A stretch of DNA of 64,000 nt from Chamaecyparis obtusa (Eukaryota; Streptophyta; Pinopsida; Cupressales; Cupressaceae). The stretch is taken from positions 1-64,000 of the forward strand of contig BSBK01002932.1 of assembly GCA_027943335.1 (NCBI GenBank), in the 5' to 3' direction. Of the stretch, positions 45,842 to 56,269 are shown in pieces; within the stretch, counting starts at the first letter, position 1; each line of letters starts with the position of its first letter. The position numbers and the translations under genes were made by a program. Below the pieces are notes generated by a model. It worked only from the letters and a program-made list of their open reading frames with translations, made no database searches and was not told the origin of the DNA.

Positions 45842-47139
45842 TGTTAGGAATAGTCCCAAGAGATAATTGAGAGGGGTGGGGGGTGAATCAGTTATCTACA
45901 AGATTCAATTCTTTATCCAATTAAGTATACTTAAAAAATATAAAGCATAAACACAATGAAAGTACACATGAACACAACACCAATCTTTTGGTTATGGGGA
46001 AACCCAAATAGGTAAAAACCCTGGTCGGACTTGATACCCACTAATATTCTGTACTAGTGTATAATGATCCTTGCTAGAAGATCCTTTACCATGTTACGAG
46101 TAGCTTTACAATATATTAAGTACAGTAGACCTGGTTAAGGGTTAGACCCTATTAGGAGTCTTTTACAATTGTCCTTGTTAGGGGAGAGGATGCACTGTCC
46201 AAGAGCTCACTGCTCAAATGGGCGAAGGCTACAACCTTCTGAATAACAAATATACACTATATTTGGATCTTGGTGAACTGCATTTTGACCTACTATCTAG
46301 ATCAGTTCCAATGAATAGCACAAGTACTTTACTTGGTCACATTGACCTTCTTTTGATGGTTCCACACTTCGCACACTCTTCTCTACTCTGCTTAATCAAC
46401 CATGAACTGCACTTCAACAATCACAAATGATTGCCTATAAATATCTTTCCTACAAATGATATAATCAAGTCAGCCTATTAGAACAACCTTGAAATCATAT
46501 TAGAGAAACCATAATAAACTCCAAAAAACATTCTGTCAGCTCTATTATGCATGCAACTCATTTTGGGACCTGTCTAATAAAATAAATGTAGACGCACACT
46601 ACATACTGTCGACTCTACCAAAAAAACTAGAACTTTCTCTGTAAGTTGAATTAACTTATTCCCTCTTAACCAAACATCAATAATACTTCTCCAAGCTTAA
46701 CGCCAAGGGCGCATACCCTCAAGATAGGCTCAACTCAAGAACTAATAAAATCTCTGTCAGCTCTTCTGAACAAACACAAGAAACTGCTACTGGCGAATAG
46801 CAACTGCATAACTTCACTTGAGTTCATCATCAGACTATGCGTCCATAAACTTAACATCACTAACATATATCCAAGGGTGCATGCCCATGGGACAACTGTA
46901 TGAATAACCATACATAAGACATTGTCTATTTCTCTGTCAGGAACACTGCTGACACCAACTGCAATATAACTATCTATGCTAAGAGTTAACCTCTGTGCCC
47001 AGGATATCATGCTGATATTGTGTCCATGCTACATATATAGAAAGATTACTATATAAGACTTCTAGGCATGCTACTTTCCATATGTTGTCATCAATGACAA
47101 ACATACAATCAGTATTGGCCTGTTGAAAAATCTCCAACA
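45842..47139 (-). repeat. Copia C 5' LTR
   Basis: Homologous to 40015-41322 over its whole length. The minus-strand start is TGTTGGAGATTTTT and the end CTATTCCTAACA. Confidence 0.92.
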
Positions 47140-48319
47140 TTCAAGCTTCGAAGAGTTTTATTTTCCCACTTCTAGGTCGGCTGTTTCAGATTTCAGAATG
47201 GTAAACTCTTAAATTGCATTTAATATAGGTCCATTTCTAGGGGTTAAGGTTAATTGGGATTTAATTCTCCAATGTCAGCCTTCTCTAGGAGTTTGTGCCC
47301 TAGATCACTATAAAAGGAAGTCTTCCTCTCTCATTTTCTCTATCTCTCAATCAAGTTTCAACATTCATCTCACATCCATCAATCATCAAGAGCTCTCAAG
47401 GAGATATCCACTTTTCATGAGCAAGTATCTTCAAGCAAGCATTCTCAAGCAAGGAAACATTCAAGCAAGCATCCAAGCATTCAAGTTCTCCATTGAAGAT
47501 CAAGGATTCAAGCATTCAAGCCTTTGAAGGGATTTGGTTCAAGCATTCAAGATTCATCATTCAAACCCTAGATCTATCCATCATGGTGGTGTGATCTTCC
47601 TTCAAGATCCTTTGTTCATCTTCAAGATCCATTCATTCTTCTCTTCAAGGTGGATTCTGAGCATACAATCATGGAGGTTTTGATTTACATTTTTTAATAT
47701 TATGTTCAAGCTTTCATATCAAAATACTTGTTTACATTTGAAATACAATTACATATCTATTGAATATCATACCTTCATTATTAGATCTACTTCTACTACT
47801 TGCTAGCATTCTCCATTTCAATTTCATTATTAAGGTTGATTCCAAACTGAGGTTTGACTAAGGCAAACCCATCATCCAAAAAACAAAACCATTTTTCTTT
47901 TAGGTACAGGTACAAGATAGTGAATTGCAGTTCAGATCTGGATACCCTTTTCAGAAAACTTTCGGTATCGGTGAACAGAATTTCCATCAGAGTTGTTTCA
48001 GGTCAGGGATGACCTTTAGTGAGGGGTAAGATTGTGCCCTGCTATCTGGGTTGAAGTAGAATTGACCTCAGAAGGACAAAATTTTTCTTGGTTTTCTCTG
48101 TCTCAACATTTCTAGTTTAGAGTAGATTGTAGAATCTCCCGAAACTGAACACAGACATCAGAAAACAATGATTTTTGCATCAGCCTCCTTTCAAGATAAG
48201 TATTTCTATTTTATTTAGTTTGTATGTCCACAACATTTTCCATTACACATATACTTCACACTCTATCTATTCACATTTCACTCCTATACCCCTTATCCAC
48301 ACATATTTAACACTATTCA
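47140..48319 (+). repeat. Element A 3' LTR, right part
   Basis: Resumes element A LTR sequence (gcttcgaagagttttatttt) and carries the TATA box at 47309-47315. It ends cactattca, followed by the target duplication acccc. Confidence 0.9.
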
Positions 48320-48668
48320 ACCCCTAACAGGGTTTCTTACTTTAAGACTCCTAACAGGGTCTGACCTTTGACCAGGTCATTGTACTTAGCTTTGTAAAGA
48401 CTACTCCTAACTAGGAAAAGGAACATTAACAGGTTCATAATACTAAGTGCAATTATTCATGGGTACTAAATCCCATCGGGGTTTTCCTCTGGCCAAGGTT
48501 TCCCCGTAAACATATCTTGTGTTATGTGTTATGGTTTAATACTTCATTTTCTTTACTATTCATTTCCTTATTTATGTAATTGACTTAAGTTTCAAGAATC
48601 AAAAATTAATTATAGAACACTGATTCACCCCCCCCCTATCCCCCCTCTTAGTGTTCCTATTCCTAACA
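48320..48668 (+). repeat. Copia B 5' LTR, right part
   Basis: After acccc it continues with taacagggtttcttac, the copia words gattcacccccccc and gtgttcctattcctaaca, and ends in CA. It completes the LTR begun at 34604. Confidence 0.8.
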
Positions 48669-48670
48669 AT

Positions 48671-48682
48671 TGGTATCAGAGC
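48671..48682 (+). promoter_or_regulatory. Copia B primer binding site (initiator-Met tRNA)
   Basis: TGGTATCAGAGC, a perfect match to the plant initiator-Met primer site, two bases after the LTR end cctaaca. Confidence 0.95.
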
Positions 48683-48721
48683 TTTGGTCGTCTAAAGATA
48701 AGTTTAACCACTTGAGGAGAT

Positions 48722-48973
48722 CATGGTTTCAGAAGAAGTAAAACATCTGAAGAAGAATCTTAAAGATCTTGACATATCTGAAAAATAAATTGAAGAACTG
48801 AAATTGAAGGTCAGTGGCTCACAAGTATTCATTAAGAAACTGAGAAAAGATTTGAAATATTGTTCAACCAATGATTTGGGAAAAATAGTCAAAAGTTTGA
48901 ATGAAGAAAACACATCTCTGAAGGATCTGTGTCTGAATGCTTTGCACCTTCATGAAATTAGGATTAATATCTA
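48722..48973 (+). pseudogene. Copia B gag-leader coiled-coil fragment
   Basis: From an ATG 40 bp after the primer site, a Lys/Glu/Leu-rich coiled-coil-like frame reads VKHLKKNLKDLDISEK, stop, IEELKLKVSGSQVFIKKLRK and LNEENTSLKDLCLNALHLHE. It ends in a stop. The rest of gag-pol is missing, so copia B is truncated before 49272. Confidence 0.5.
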
Positions 48974-49271
48974 ACAATCTTAGCAAATACAATGGAAATT
49001 TAAACTAAGAATTGCATATGAATCCATGACATCTAATGGCTCTCTAATTAGATGTGGTAAGTAGAGCTCTCAGCTTAATCTCCACTAGTGACATTTCTAA
49101 AATGAGAAATATGATAGTACAAATGCTTATTCTAGCTCACTAACTCTCAAATTGTTACAAAGATAATTCAAATGCTCTCAAATGCTCTTGATTGCTATGA
49201 AAATTACTATAACAAGGATGCTTTGCAAATAAATTTCTTGTTGGAAACTGCAATTGAAGTAATTTTTTTAT
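48974..49271. other. Unassigned interval between copia B relic and solo LTR
   Basis: No coding or terminal-repeat signal recognised. It may be internal copia B sequence or the target of the next insertion. Confidence 0.4.
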
Positions 49272-50732
49272 TGTCATTGATGTCACACCTTAATTGGTAA
49301 GACTATTGCTATTTAAAAAAGTACTATATCTATTTGATTGTTGCTAAGGGGATAGGCAAGGTTGGTAACAATAGCACCTAAGGAAAGGTTGAGTTATCTT
49401 GATAGTTTAATGAGTACTTGATTATGTGGCACAATGATAAGACAATGTATTGTTTATCTAAGTAAGAATGAAGACTAAATTGGTAGGCTTAACCGAGCAC
49501 AAGTGAAGAAATCTAGTTTAAGCCGAGTGTTGTTTGTGTGAACCGAGCTAGTGAATGCCAATTAAAATTAGTGTTGACCTAACACCAGTTAATTGCCGAG
49601 GAAGACAGTGTTAGTCGAGGAAACAATTTATGTGGTGGCCGAGCTTTCTAGAGAAGACCGAGAAGTTGGACATAGTATTGACCGAGCGTCAGTATTTTGC
49701 ATTTGATGAAGAATTTAGATTTCCAGCCGACATCATTGAATTCTTGAATTATGTAAAACGTGTTGAATTTATTTATTGATTGTATGAAAGCATTTAATGC
49801 ACTGTAAAACATTTTATTGTAAATATTTAAGAGATTTGAGATATTTCTTTAAAAGATAAGCCAAAGAACATAATGTAGGATGGATTCAATGAATCTGACC
49901 TAACCCTAAGATCTACGAAGGAGATTAAGCGGAAAAAGATGTATTGACCTAATAGTGGTAGTATTAAGGAAACCTAAGCGAGAGGTTGAAGGTAGAGAGA
50001 AAGAAGTGAATGTTGGAAGTATTGTTGATGTTATTGATTGTCTAAGCAGAAAAGGATGAAGGAGAAGTGTTGTGATCGCTTGAAGGGTTTCAAGAAGATC
50101 AGTGATGGAGATGGAAAAGGTTCACAGTCAGTAAGCCAACATATGTGTACGAAATTGGATCTGATATTTGCAAAGTGAGTTGTATGTTTCTCAGATCAAT
50201 ATTACTGCTACTTTCTAACCATTGTAACAGTCAAAATCCTTTTAACAGAGGTTGACCTAACAGTCATAGGTATAAATCCTTTGAACAAGGTCACATTCTA
50301 ATGGAGTGTATGTAAGTCCTATAACAAGGCACACTTTTAACAGAGTGGTTGAAATCCTTTAACTGGGTCACACTTGACAGTGTGTTTGTAACCTTTGACA
50401 GGGTTGGCTTTTCACCAAGCTCACTTCAGAAGAGTGAACATAATAGTAATATGTTACAAAGTGGTTTTTCCCAAATTGGGTTTCCACTATAAATCCTGGT
50501 GTTGATACTTGTGTGAATGTTTTGGTTTGAACATTTCTGTGTTTTACAAGTTAGATGCTATTAGATAAGTGGACTACACTGTTATATGTTTCTGTTATGC
50601 AATCAGTAATGACCAAGTAGGTGTTGGTTATTAGATCTGATTTGTTGAAGAGTTTAAGAGTTTTTTTTATACATCTAGACCTGAGAACAACTGATTCACC
50701 CCCCCTCTCTATTTTTATAAATCATATTAACA
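49272..50732 (+). repeat. Putative copia solo LTR
   Basis: It begins TGTCATTGATGTCACACC. It contains repeated ccgag-type words (about 49490-49690), serial taacag/ttgacag phrases and the 3' copia hallmark ctgattcaccccccctctct. It ends ttaaca. The flanks tttat and tttct differ at one base, consistent with an old 5-bp duplication. No primer site or gag follows. Confidence 0.55.
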
Positions 50733-50806
50733 TTTCTAAGATGATTATTGCTCTCAAAATGCCTCACACTTATAGTAAATTCCCAAGGGTAGGGGGTAGA
50801 GTGAAT
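50733..50806. other. Target sequence between two solo LTRs
   Basis: A short stretch ending agggtagggggtagagtgaat. Because tgaat is the duplicated target of the LTR that follows, this joins directly to 52531. Confidence 0.6.
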
Positions 50807-52338
50807 TGTATCATCTTAAAATGGAAGCACTTCCATGTTAAGAGTGTTTAGCCCTCTGAGTAAGTGGTTTGGGGTCATATTGGATGCCTTGAATTGATCT
50901 TTTCTTTGATATGGCTTTCTCCCCGCTTTCCACTTCTTTTCTGCTTCATTCTAGGTGAAATTAGGGTTAGGATCTTAAGGATTCTCCTGAATTTCCCTCT
51001 TTTGTGGCTCTATTTTCTAGGTAGGACTTAGAAATAGGTCCTCCTAGCCTTCATCATAGTCATCATAGGATTTTATGCTTATCCCTGGCATTCTATCCTA
51101 TTCTGGTATCATTTCTAGGTCTCTAGGCATCCCCGAGACCTTCTGTCCTGATTCTAACTGGATCTGGGACCAGGGTTAGATTTGAGGTCAAACCTGACTA
51201 AGTCAGGATTGAGCTTGAACCTAAACAGGTTAGTCCCAACCTTGATTTTTCCCCCTTCCTTCAAATCTTCAAAATCCTTGATTTTCAGGTATTGGGCTTT
51301 CGAGATATTTGTTTTCCTGCCTTCGGGTCGGCCATTTCAGGTTTCAAAATGGTAAATCCTTCAATTTCATTTAATCTAGGTATATTTTCTAAAGGTTAGG
51401 ACCTAATTGGGATTTAATTCTCCAAGGTGGCCCCTCTAGAGGATTGTGCCCTAGTTCACTATAAAAGGAGGTCTTCCTCTCTCATTTTCACCATCTACTT
51501 TCATGATCAAGACACCAAGCTCTCAAGATTTTCTCAAGTTCAAGCAAGCATCCATTCAAACATTCAAGTACTCTTCTCCATCCAAGTTCTCCATTGAAAA
51601 TCAAGGATTCAAGCATTCAAGCTATTGAAGGGATTTGGTTCAAGCATTCAAGATTCATCATTTAAACCCTAGATCGAGCCATCATGATGATGTGATCTTC
51701 CTTCAAGATCCTTTGGTTAATCTTCAAGATCCATTCATTCTTCTCTCAAGATGGATTGCAAGCATACAATCATGGAGGTTTGATTTACATTTATTGATTT
51801 TATGTGCAAGCTTTCATATCAATATACTTGTTTACATTCAAAATATAATTACATATCTATCAAATTGCATAGCTTCATTGTTAGATCCATTTCTACTACT
51901 TTCTAGGATTCCTATTTCAATTTCAATATTAAGGTTGATTCCAAACCAGGGTTTGACCAAGGCAAACCCCCTAAATAAACAACAAAACCTCCATTTTCTT
52001 GTAGGTATAGGTGTGGGATTTTAGATGTGAAAGTGAATTTGGATACCCTTTTCGACGAACTTCTGAGATTTGCGAACAGAGACAGAATCGACCTTCAAAT
52101 AAAGAATCTAGCCTTTGACCTTTTATGAGGGTCAAAGTCGACCTAAGCTCATCTTGGAGAAAGATTTATGGGTTTTCTTTGTCTCAACATTTCCAGTTTG
52201 GAACAGGTTGCAGAATTGCTTGAAGGTACACACAGACATCAGAAAATGATATTTTCCAGATCTGTCCTAATTTATGGTTAGTATTTGCATTTCAATTATT
52301 TCAAATTTCAAGCATAATCCAACTATAGGGAAGTATAG

Positions 52339-52376
<38 letters not shown>

Positions 52377-52525
52377 ATATTCTTCATAGATTGATTCGAT
52401 TGTGCATTAACCTTTAGGGTTGATCGAATTAGATCTCTCCTTTGGGAATTTGGATTTAGGAGTGAATCTCATATTTCCCCCACACACTTACACATATAGA
52501 GGTGATTCCAAATTACCTCTATTCA
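50807..52525 (+). repeat. Solo LTR of the element A family
   Basis: It begins TGTATCATCTTAAAATGG like element A's LTRs and ends cctctattca, with perfect flanking 5-bp duplications tgaat (50802-50806 and 52526-52530). It has the TATA box (51460-51466) and the ttcaagcattcaag leader. It is longer, with a (ct)n run at about 52342-52372, and more diverged than the two LTRs at 35-48 kb. No internal region remains. Confidence 0.85.
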
Positions 52526-52530
52526 TGAAT

Positions 52531-53061
52531 TAACCATGATTTACCTTTGGTTCAGTGAAAAACTTTGCAATGTTCATAAATGGGGGGACAATTTAAATGT
52601 TTGTCTCAAAGGCTTGGACAAAAGGACAAAATTGAGTGGTTGAGATTGAAACTTTAAAATGAGTGATCAAGATTCATTTCTTTTTGAGTGATTTGTGTCT
52701 TTTTGTCCTCAATTTTCATTAGTTGCTCAACTTTGTTGAAAGATATTAGGATTAATTAAATTCAATTAATTAATTAAATTTAGCCATGTAAGGGAATAGG
52801 TTCATTTTGATTTTTGATTTAACAACTATACAATTAATTGATTAAAATCAATTATGTAGTGCTTTTCACCCCTTTAAGCTTTGATTTAATTATTTAATGT
52901 CATTATTTGATTTTTCCTTTGATTTTATTGATTTTGTCCAACTTGATTTAATAAATGTCCATTTTGATGATTTTGAGCCATTTTAATGAGATTTAATGCA
53001 TTTTGATGATTTTGAGCTATTTTACGATTTTAAAGCACTTGCCCATTTTTTAGTGTCTACA
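52531..53061 (-). repeat. Inner part of the Tat element's 3' LTR
   Basis: The minus strand from 53061 starts TGTAGACACTAAAAAATGGG, directly after a polypurine tract, as the 3' LTR of the Tat element should. The sequence is AT-rich and is interrupted further left by the solo LTR at 50807. Its far end cannot be placed, because the matching 5' LTR is outside the window. Confidence 0.6.
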
Positions 53062-53075
53062 AATGCCCCTCTTTG
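53062..53075 (-). promoter_or_regulatory. Tat polypurine tract
   Basis: The minus strand reads CAAAGAGGGGCATT immediately before TGTAGACAC. Confidence 0.75.
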
Positions 53076-53563
53076 AATTGATGTGCGAAGAACATTGATT
53101 CAAAGATTCTATTAGTCCTGATCGCTTTTAGGTCCTGATTTACTGATTTGCTGATTTACCACTGATATGAGATTGATATGCTGCCTAATATGATATGCTA
53201 AACTGATATGCCATTGATAATGATTTCAAAAATTTTGATGCCCCAGATTCCATTGATGTTTTGATGCCACTTTGATACTTTGATGCCCCCTTAGAAATAA
53301 AACATATTGATTGTTTGATGTGAATAATTTGATGAAATTGATTTATTTGGTCCAATATGTTTTCATTTCTGAAAATCATTGATGATATGTCATGATTTAC
53401 AATTTGCCCCGATTGATTGATAGGTTAATATATAGGTCAAAGTCAAATTTCCACTTCTAAATTAGGGCAAAATTAGCTTAAATAGGTTGAAAAACCTTGA
53501 TTTACTATTCATTTACACTGTTGAATTCTAAGATTTTGCTCTAGTTCTGCTTGGATTTTCACG

Positions 53564-56269
53564 ATGGTTGTGCCTATCAGAGAGCATCGGTTCAAGAGGA
53601 GTCATCGGTATCAGAGACCACTTGACTATGGAGCTCCTGTGAGTTATTGATAACTTCCTTTTTGCATTTATTGCTCGTTTATAGCATTTATTGCACTTTT
53701 TTCATGTTCTTGTATTTTTTAATTTGCAAAATCACACCTAGGAATAATTGAATGCCGCGTAATCCTGTTAAGTGTCGCATCTGCACTTTTTACTGATGCT
53801 TGTGTGTAGTAAAATGTCACTTAATCCATAGTAAACTCTCGCCTGCTACAAATCTTTTTTTGTGTAGTAGTAGAATTTTTTGCCAATTTCCATTTAGTTT
53901 TCCATGTAGGAAACCCTAGTTTTTAAATGACGCCTAGGCTCTATTAACTTCTACTGAGCATGATGAAGTGACGCGTAGTCTGTGAAATGACGCATAGTAA
54001 GAATAAAGTACTACGTTATAGATTTTCTTCACCATGTAAGGTAAAATGCCGCCTGGTAATGGGCAAATGACGCTTGCAAATTTTTGAAAAATTTTCAAAT
54101 TTTTGACTTGATTTTTTGATTATAAATTTGATGTCGTCGACTGATCGTTTGAATTCCAAGATAGTTTAGGTCTCTTATAGTTTAGAAAAACAATTGATTA
54201 ATGATATCAAGATAGTGGTACCAATGAATGTTTGATTATGTCAATCTGGTAGGATAGATCTGGTAGGTAAATAGTGATTAATCAGTGTGAAAACTGATAA
54301 TGATAGGTAGGACTAATGCTTCGTTCTCAGGATATAAAGACGTGAACAAATGGTACTGGGTTTGATTACTTTGCTTCTTGATTTTGATTGACTTAGGATA
54401 ACTCATTGATATGGTATACTGATATGATTCCTTTGATTTGCAAAATAGACACATTTCTGTAGGTTATATATATGGACCATCGCTTCTTGGGTGATCGATT
54501 TAGGGCAGGCTCTAACTTTGATGGAGTATTGAGTCATTGAGTTATGCGGTCTTAGTTTCCTCCTTGACATCCCATGGTTTTAGCTAAATTGTGGTTTACT
54601 TACCGCAGTGGCAGAGCGATGGTACTCTAACCACAACACATTCCACCTTCCATTTAGAGAGATGACTATTACTCTATAGGATGTATACAGATTATTACGG
54701 ATTCCTTGCCATGGTGAGATGGTGTATTATGATTTTTTATATGATAGTACATTCTGCAGATGAGTGTTTGGAGACAATATCATTGATCATGATACTATTA
54801 CTTGGGCTCAGTTTGCTTCTTTCCCCACATTGCCAGTAGTACTTGGTGTTGTGATCGGCGGTTTACTACTTCCCAACCGTCGAGGTCATGGTTTCTTAGT
54901 TGGATGGGGTAGGATACTAGAGGATCTTCTTGCTTATCCTTAGTGCTTTGATTGGGGCTCATGTGTATTAGCACAACTTTACCATGATTTACATGAGGTC
55001 TTCTATAGAGAGAGTGCTTCCTTATCAACAAGTGCAGTGATTTTGTAGTTGTGGGTTTGGGAGCATCTTCCCATTACTAGGCCTATTTCAGATAGGATTC
55101 AGCTGCATGGTTTTCCTTATGCTTTTCTATATAGCAGTATGGTTGTCCAACATCATCTGGGCAAGACTGAGTACTGGCGCCGATAGATTGATGATCTTGA
55201 TCAGGTTCAGTGGTGTCTATACATAGGATGTGAGCACTGGAGGGAGGATGATGATGAGCTCCCCTATATGTTTGCACCTCGATGGATGATTAGCAAGGAT
55301 ACGACTATTATTGAGCATTTTTGCTTTAGTCGAGTGTCTCGCCAGTACAGAAGAGTATAGGATATGCCTTAGGGTACAACACTATATGCTAGAGTCCAGG
55401 AAAAGAGATCCATGTGGGGTCCTCAGATTGATTATCACTTTTCTTGTGATCAGATTTCTCAGTTGGGTTACTACAGATGGGATATTCTTGGAGGTATTGC
55501 TGATGCTGGTGTGTCTCATGAGTTTCAAGACTGGTGGGCTTGGAACAAATTCCCTAGATGTATTGATCCTGTAGAACCTATCCCAGGTCATGATGAGAGA
55601 TTTGAGAGTGATGATGATGATGGAGATGATGATGGAGATGGTGGAGGTGGTGGTAGGAGGAGATGGTGGAGGAGATGAGAACAGAGAGGATAGAGAGCTC
55701 CTTAGGTCATTAGGCGAGGATGAGATGGGCCACAGGTGAGAGGTGGACATGCTAGGGATAGAGATAGGGATGATCATGCGGCTAAGATTGTATGCCCTAG
55801 AGCAGCAACAGGTGATAGGCAACATAGACGCTAGAGACATCAGAGACAATAGAGACAGGTTCATGTAGAGGCTTCTAAATAGATTCCTAGGGGTATGGAT
55901 CCATTGGTTCAATTATAGAGAGTTTCCTTAGCATAGCAGGATCAAGATCAGGTATAGTAGGATCAGGTTCTAGCACAACAGGTGCCTCCACAGGTTCATC
56001 AGTCACAAGATATAGGCCAGATTTCATAGGTTGCCCCTAGTATTGATAGTGTAGCATGGGATGTTTAGTCGATGAGGGCAGATATATCTACTATTGTGGG
56101 TAGAATGGATCAGGTAGCTCTTTTGATGCAACAATTTATGACTCATGTGATTTAGAGACCTAGCGTAGCGAGTACTTCTTAGGCTCCTCCTTCACAGGAT
56201 AGATAAGATGACAGAGGTCTAGATGGATCAGGTACTGGGGATGGATCTGGTGCTGCTATGGGTTCTTGA
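53564..56269 (+). pseudogene. Spliced plant-mobile-domain (PMD) pseudogene, antisense in Tat 3' region
   Basis: Exon 1 (53564-53638) is 25 codons from an ATG (MVVPIREHRFKRSHRYQRPL) and ends at cct/gtgagt. The intron runs to ttctgtag (ends 54462), and exon 2 begins VIYMDHRFLGDRF. After a one-base shift near 54538 a single frame holds to the TGA at 56267. PMD motifs are AERWYSNHNTFHLPFREMT (about 54608-54665), FDWGSCVLAQLYHDL (54947-54991) and LWVWEHLP (55049-55072). The tail (55600-56266) is acidic (DDDDGDDDGDG) and then Gln-rich. The PMD occurs in host MAIN/MAIL proteins and in plant transposons. 23 in-frame stops, mostly TAG, show it is long dead. Confidence 0.75.
53639..54462 (+). other. 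Intron of the PMD pseudogene
   Basis: The donor is cctgtgagt and the acceptor acatttctgtag. The length is 824 bp, in phase 0. Removing it joins two blocks of sensible protein sequence. I infer the intron from signals only. Confidence 0.55.

Larger units (their letters stand above)
40015..47139 (-). mobile_element. Copia C: Ty1/copia element with both LTRs, inside element A
   Basis: It has LTRs of about 1.3 kb (40015-41322 and 45842-47139) beginning TGTTAGGAATAG and ending CTCCAACA. A minus-strand initiator-Met primer site and a polypurine tract are present. The domains run gag, protease, integrase, RT and RNase H in copia order from 45784 to 41685. It splits the second LTR of element A at 40014/47140. 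The five bases on each side (gttgg, ttcaa) sit at the right positions for a target duplication but no longer match. The coding frames carry several stops and frameshifts, so it is not autonomous. Confidence 0.92.
35386..48319 (+). mobile_element. Element A: LTR element with atypical coding, split by a copia
   Basis: Two LTRs of about 1.51 kb are present: 35386-36892, and 39677-40014 plus 47140-48319. They flank a 2.8-kb internal region. The 5-bp duplication acccc lies at 35381-35385 and 48320-48324. LTRs begin TGTATCATCTTAAAATGG (first copy TA for TG) and end CACTATTCA. TATA boxes and the purine-rich aaagtgggagcttaa just before the second LTR give plus-strand polarity. The internal region has one unusual frame and no RT, integrase or protease, so it looks like a large non-autonomous derivative. 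Removing the nested copia leaves about 5.8 kb. Confidence 0.85.

Noticed and set aside
40010..47144. Intact target duplication for copia C
   Set aside because: The five flanking bases are gttgg and ttcaa. Position and length fit but the sequences no longer match, so I do not claim one.
50791..50806. agggtagggggtagagtgaat as the polypurine tract of an element ending at the 50807 LTR
   Set aside because: The last five bases are half of a target duplication that recurs after the LTR, so this is target DNA and the LTR is solo.
55382..55912. Minus-strand 176-codon Ser/Ile-rich frame opposite the PMD relic
   Set aside because: It is the antisense of the Asp/Gly-rich and PMD sequence. The plus strand carries the recognisable motifs.
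54551..56269. TAG read as Gln (code change or readthrough) to explain the stops
   Set aside because: Nothing else in the window uses TAG as sense, and the VQ gene is normal. Decay of CAG in silenced DNA is the simpler explanation.
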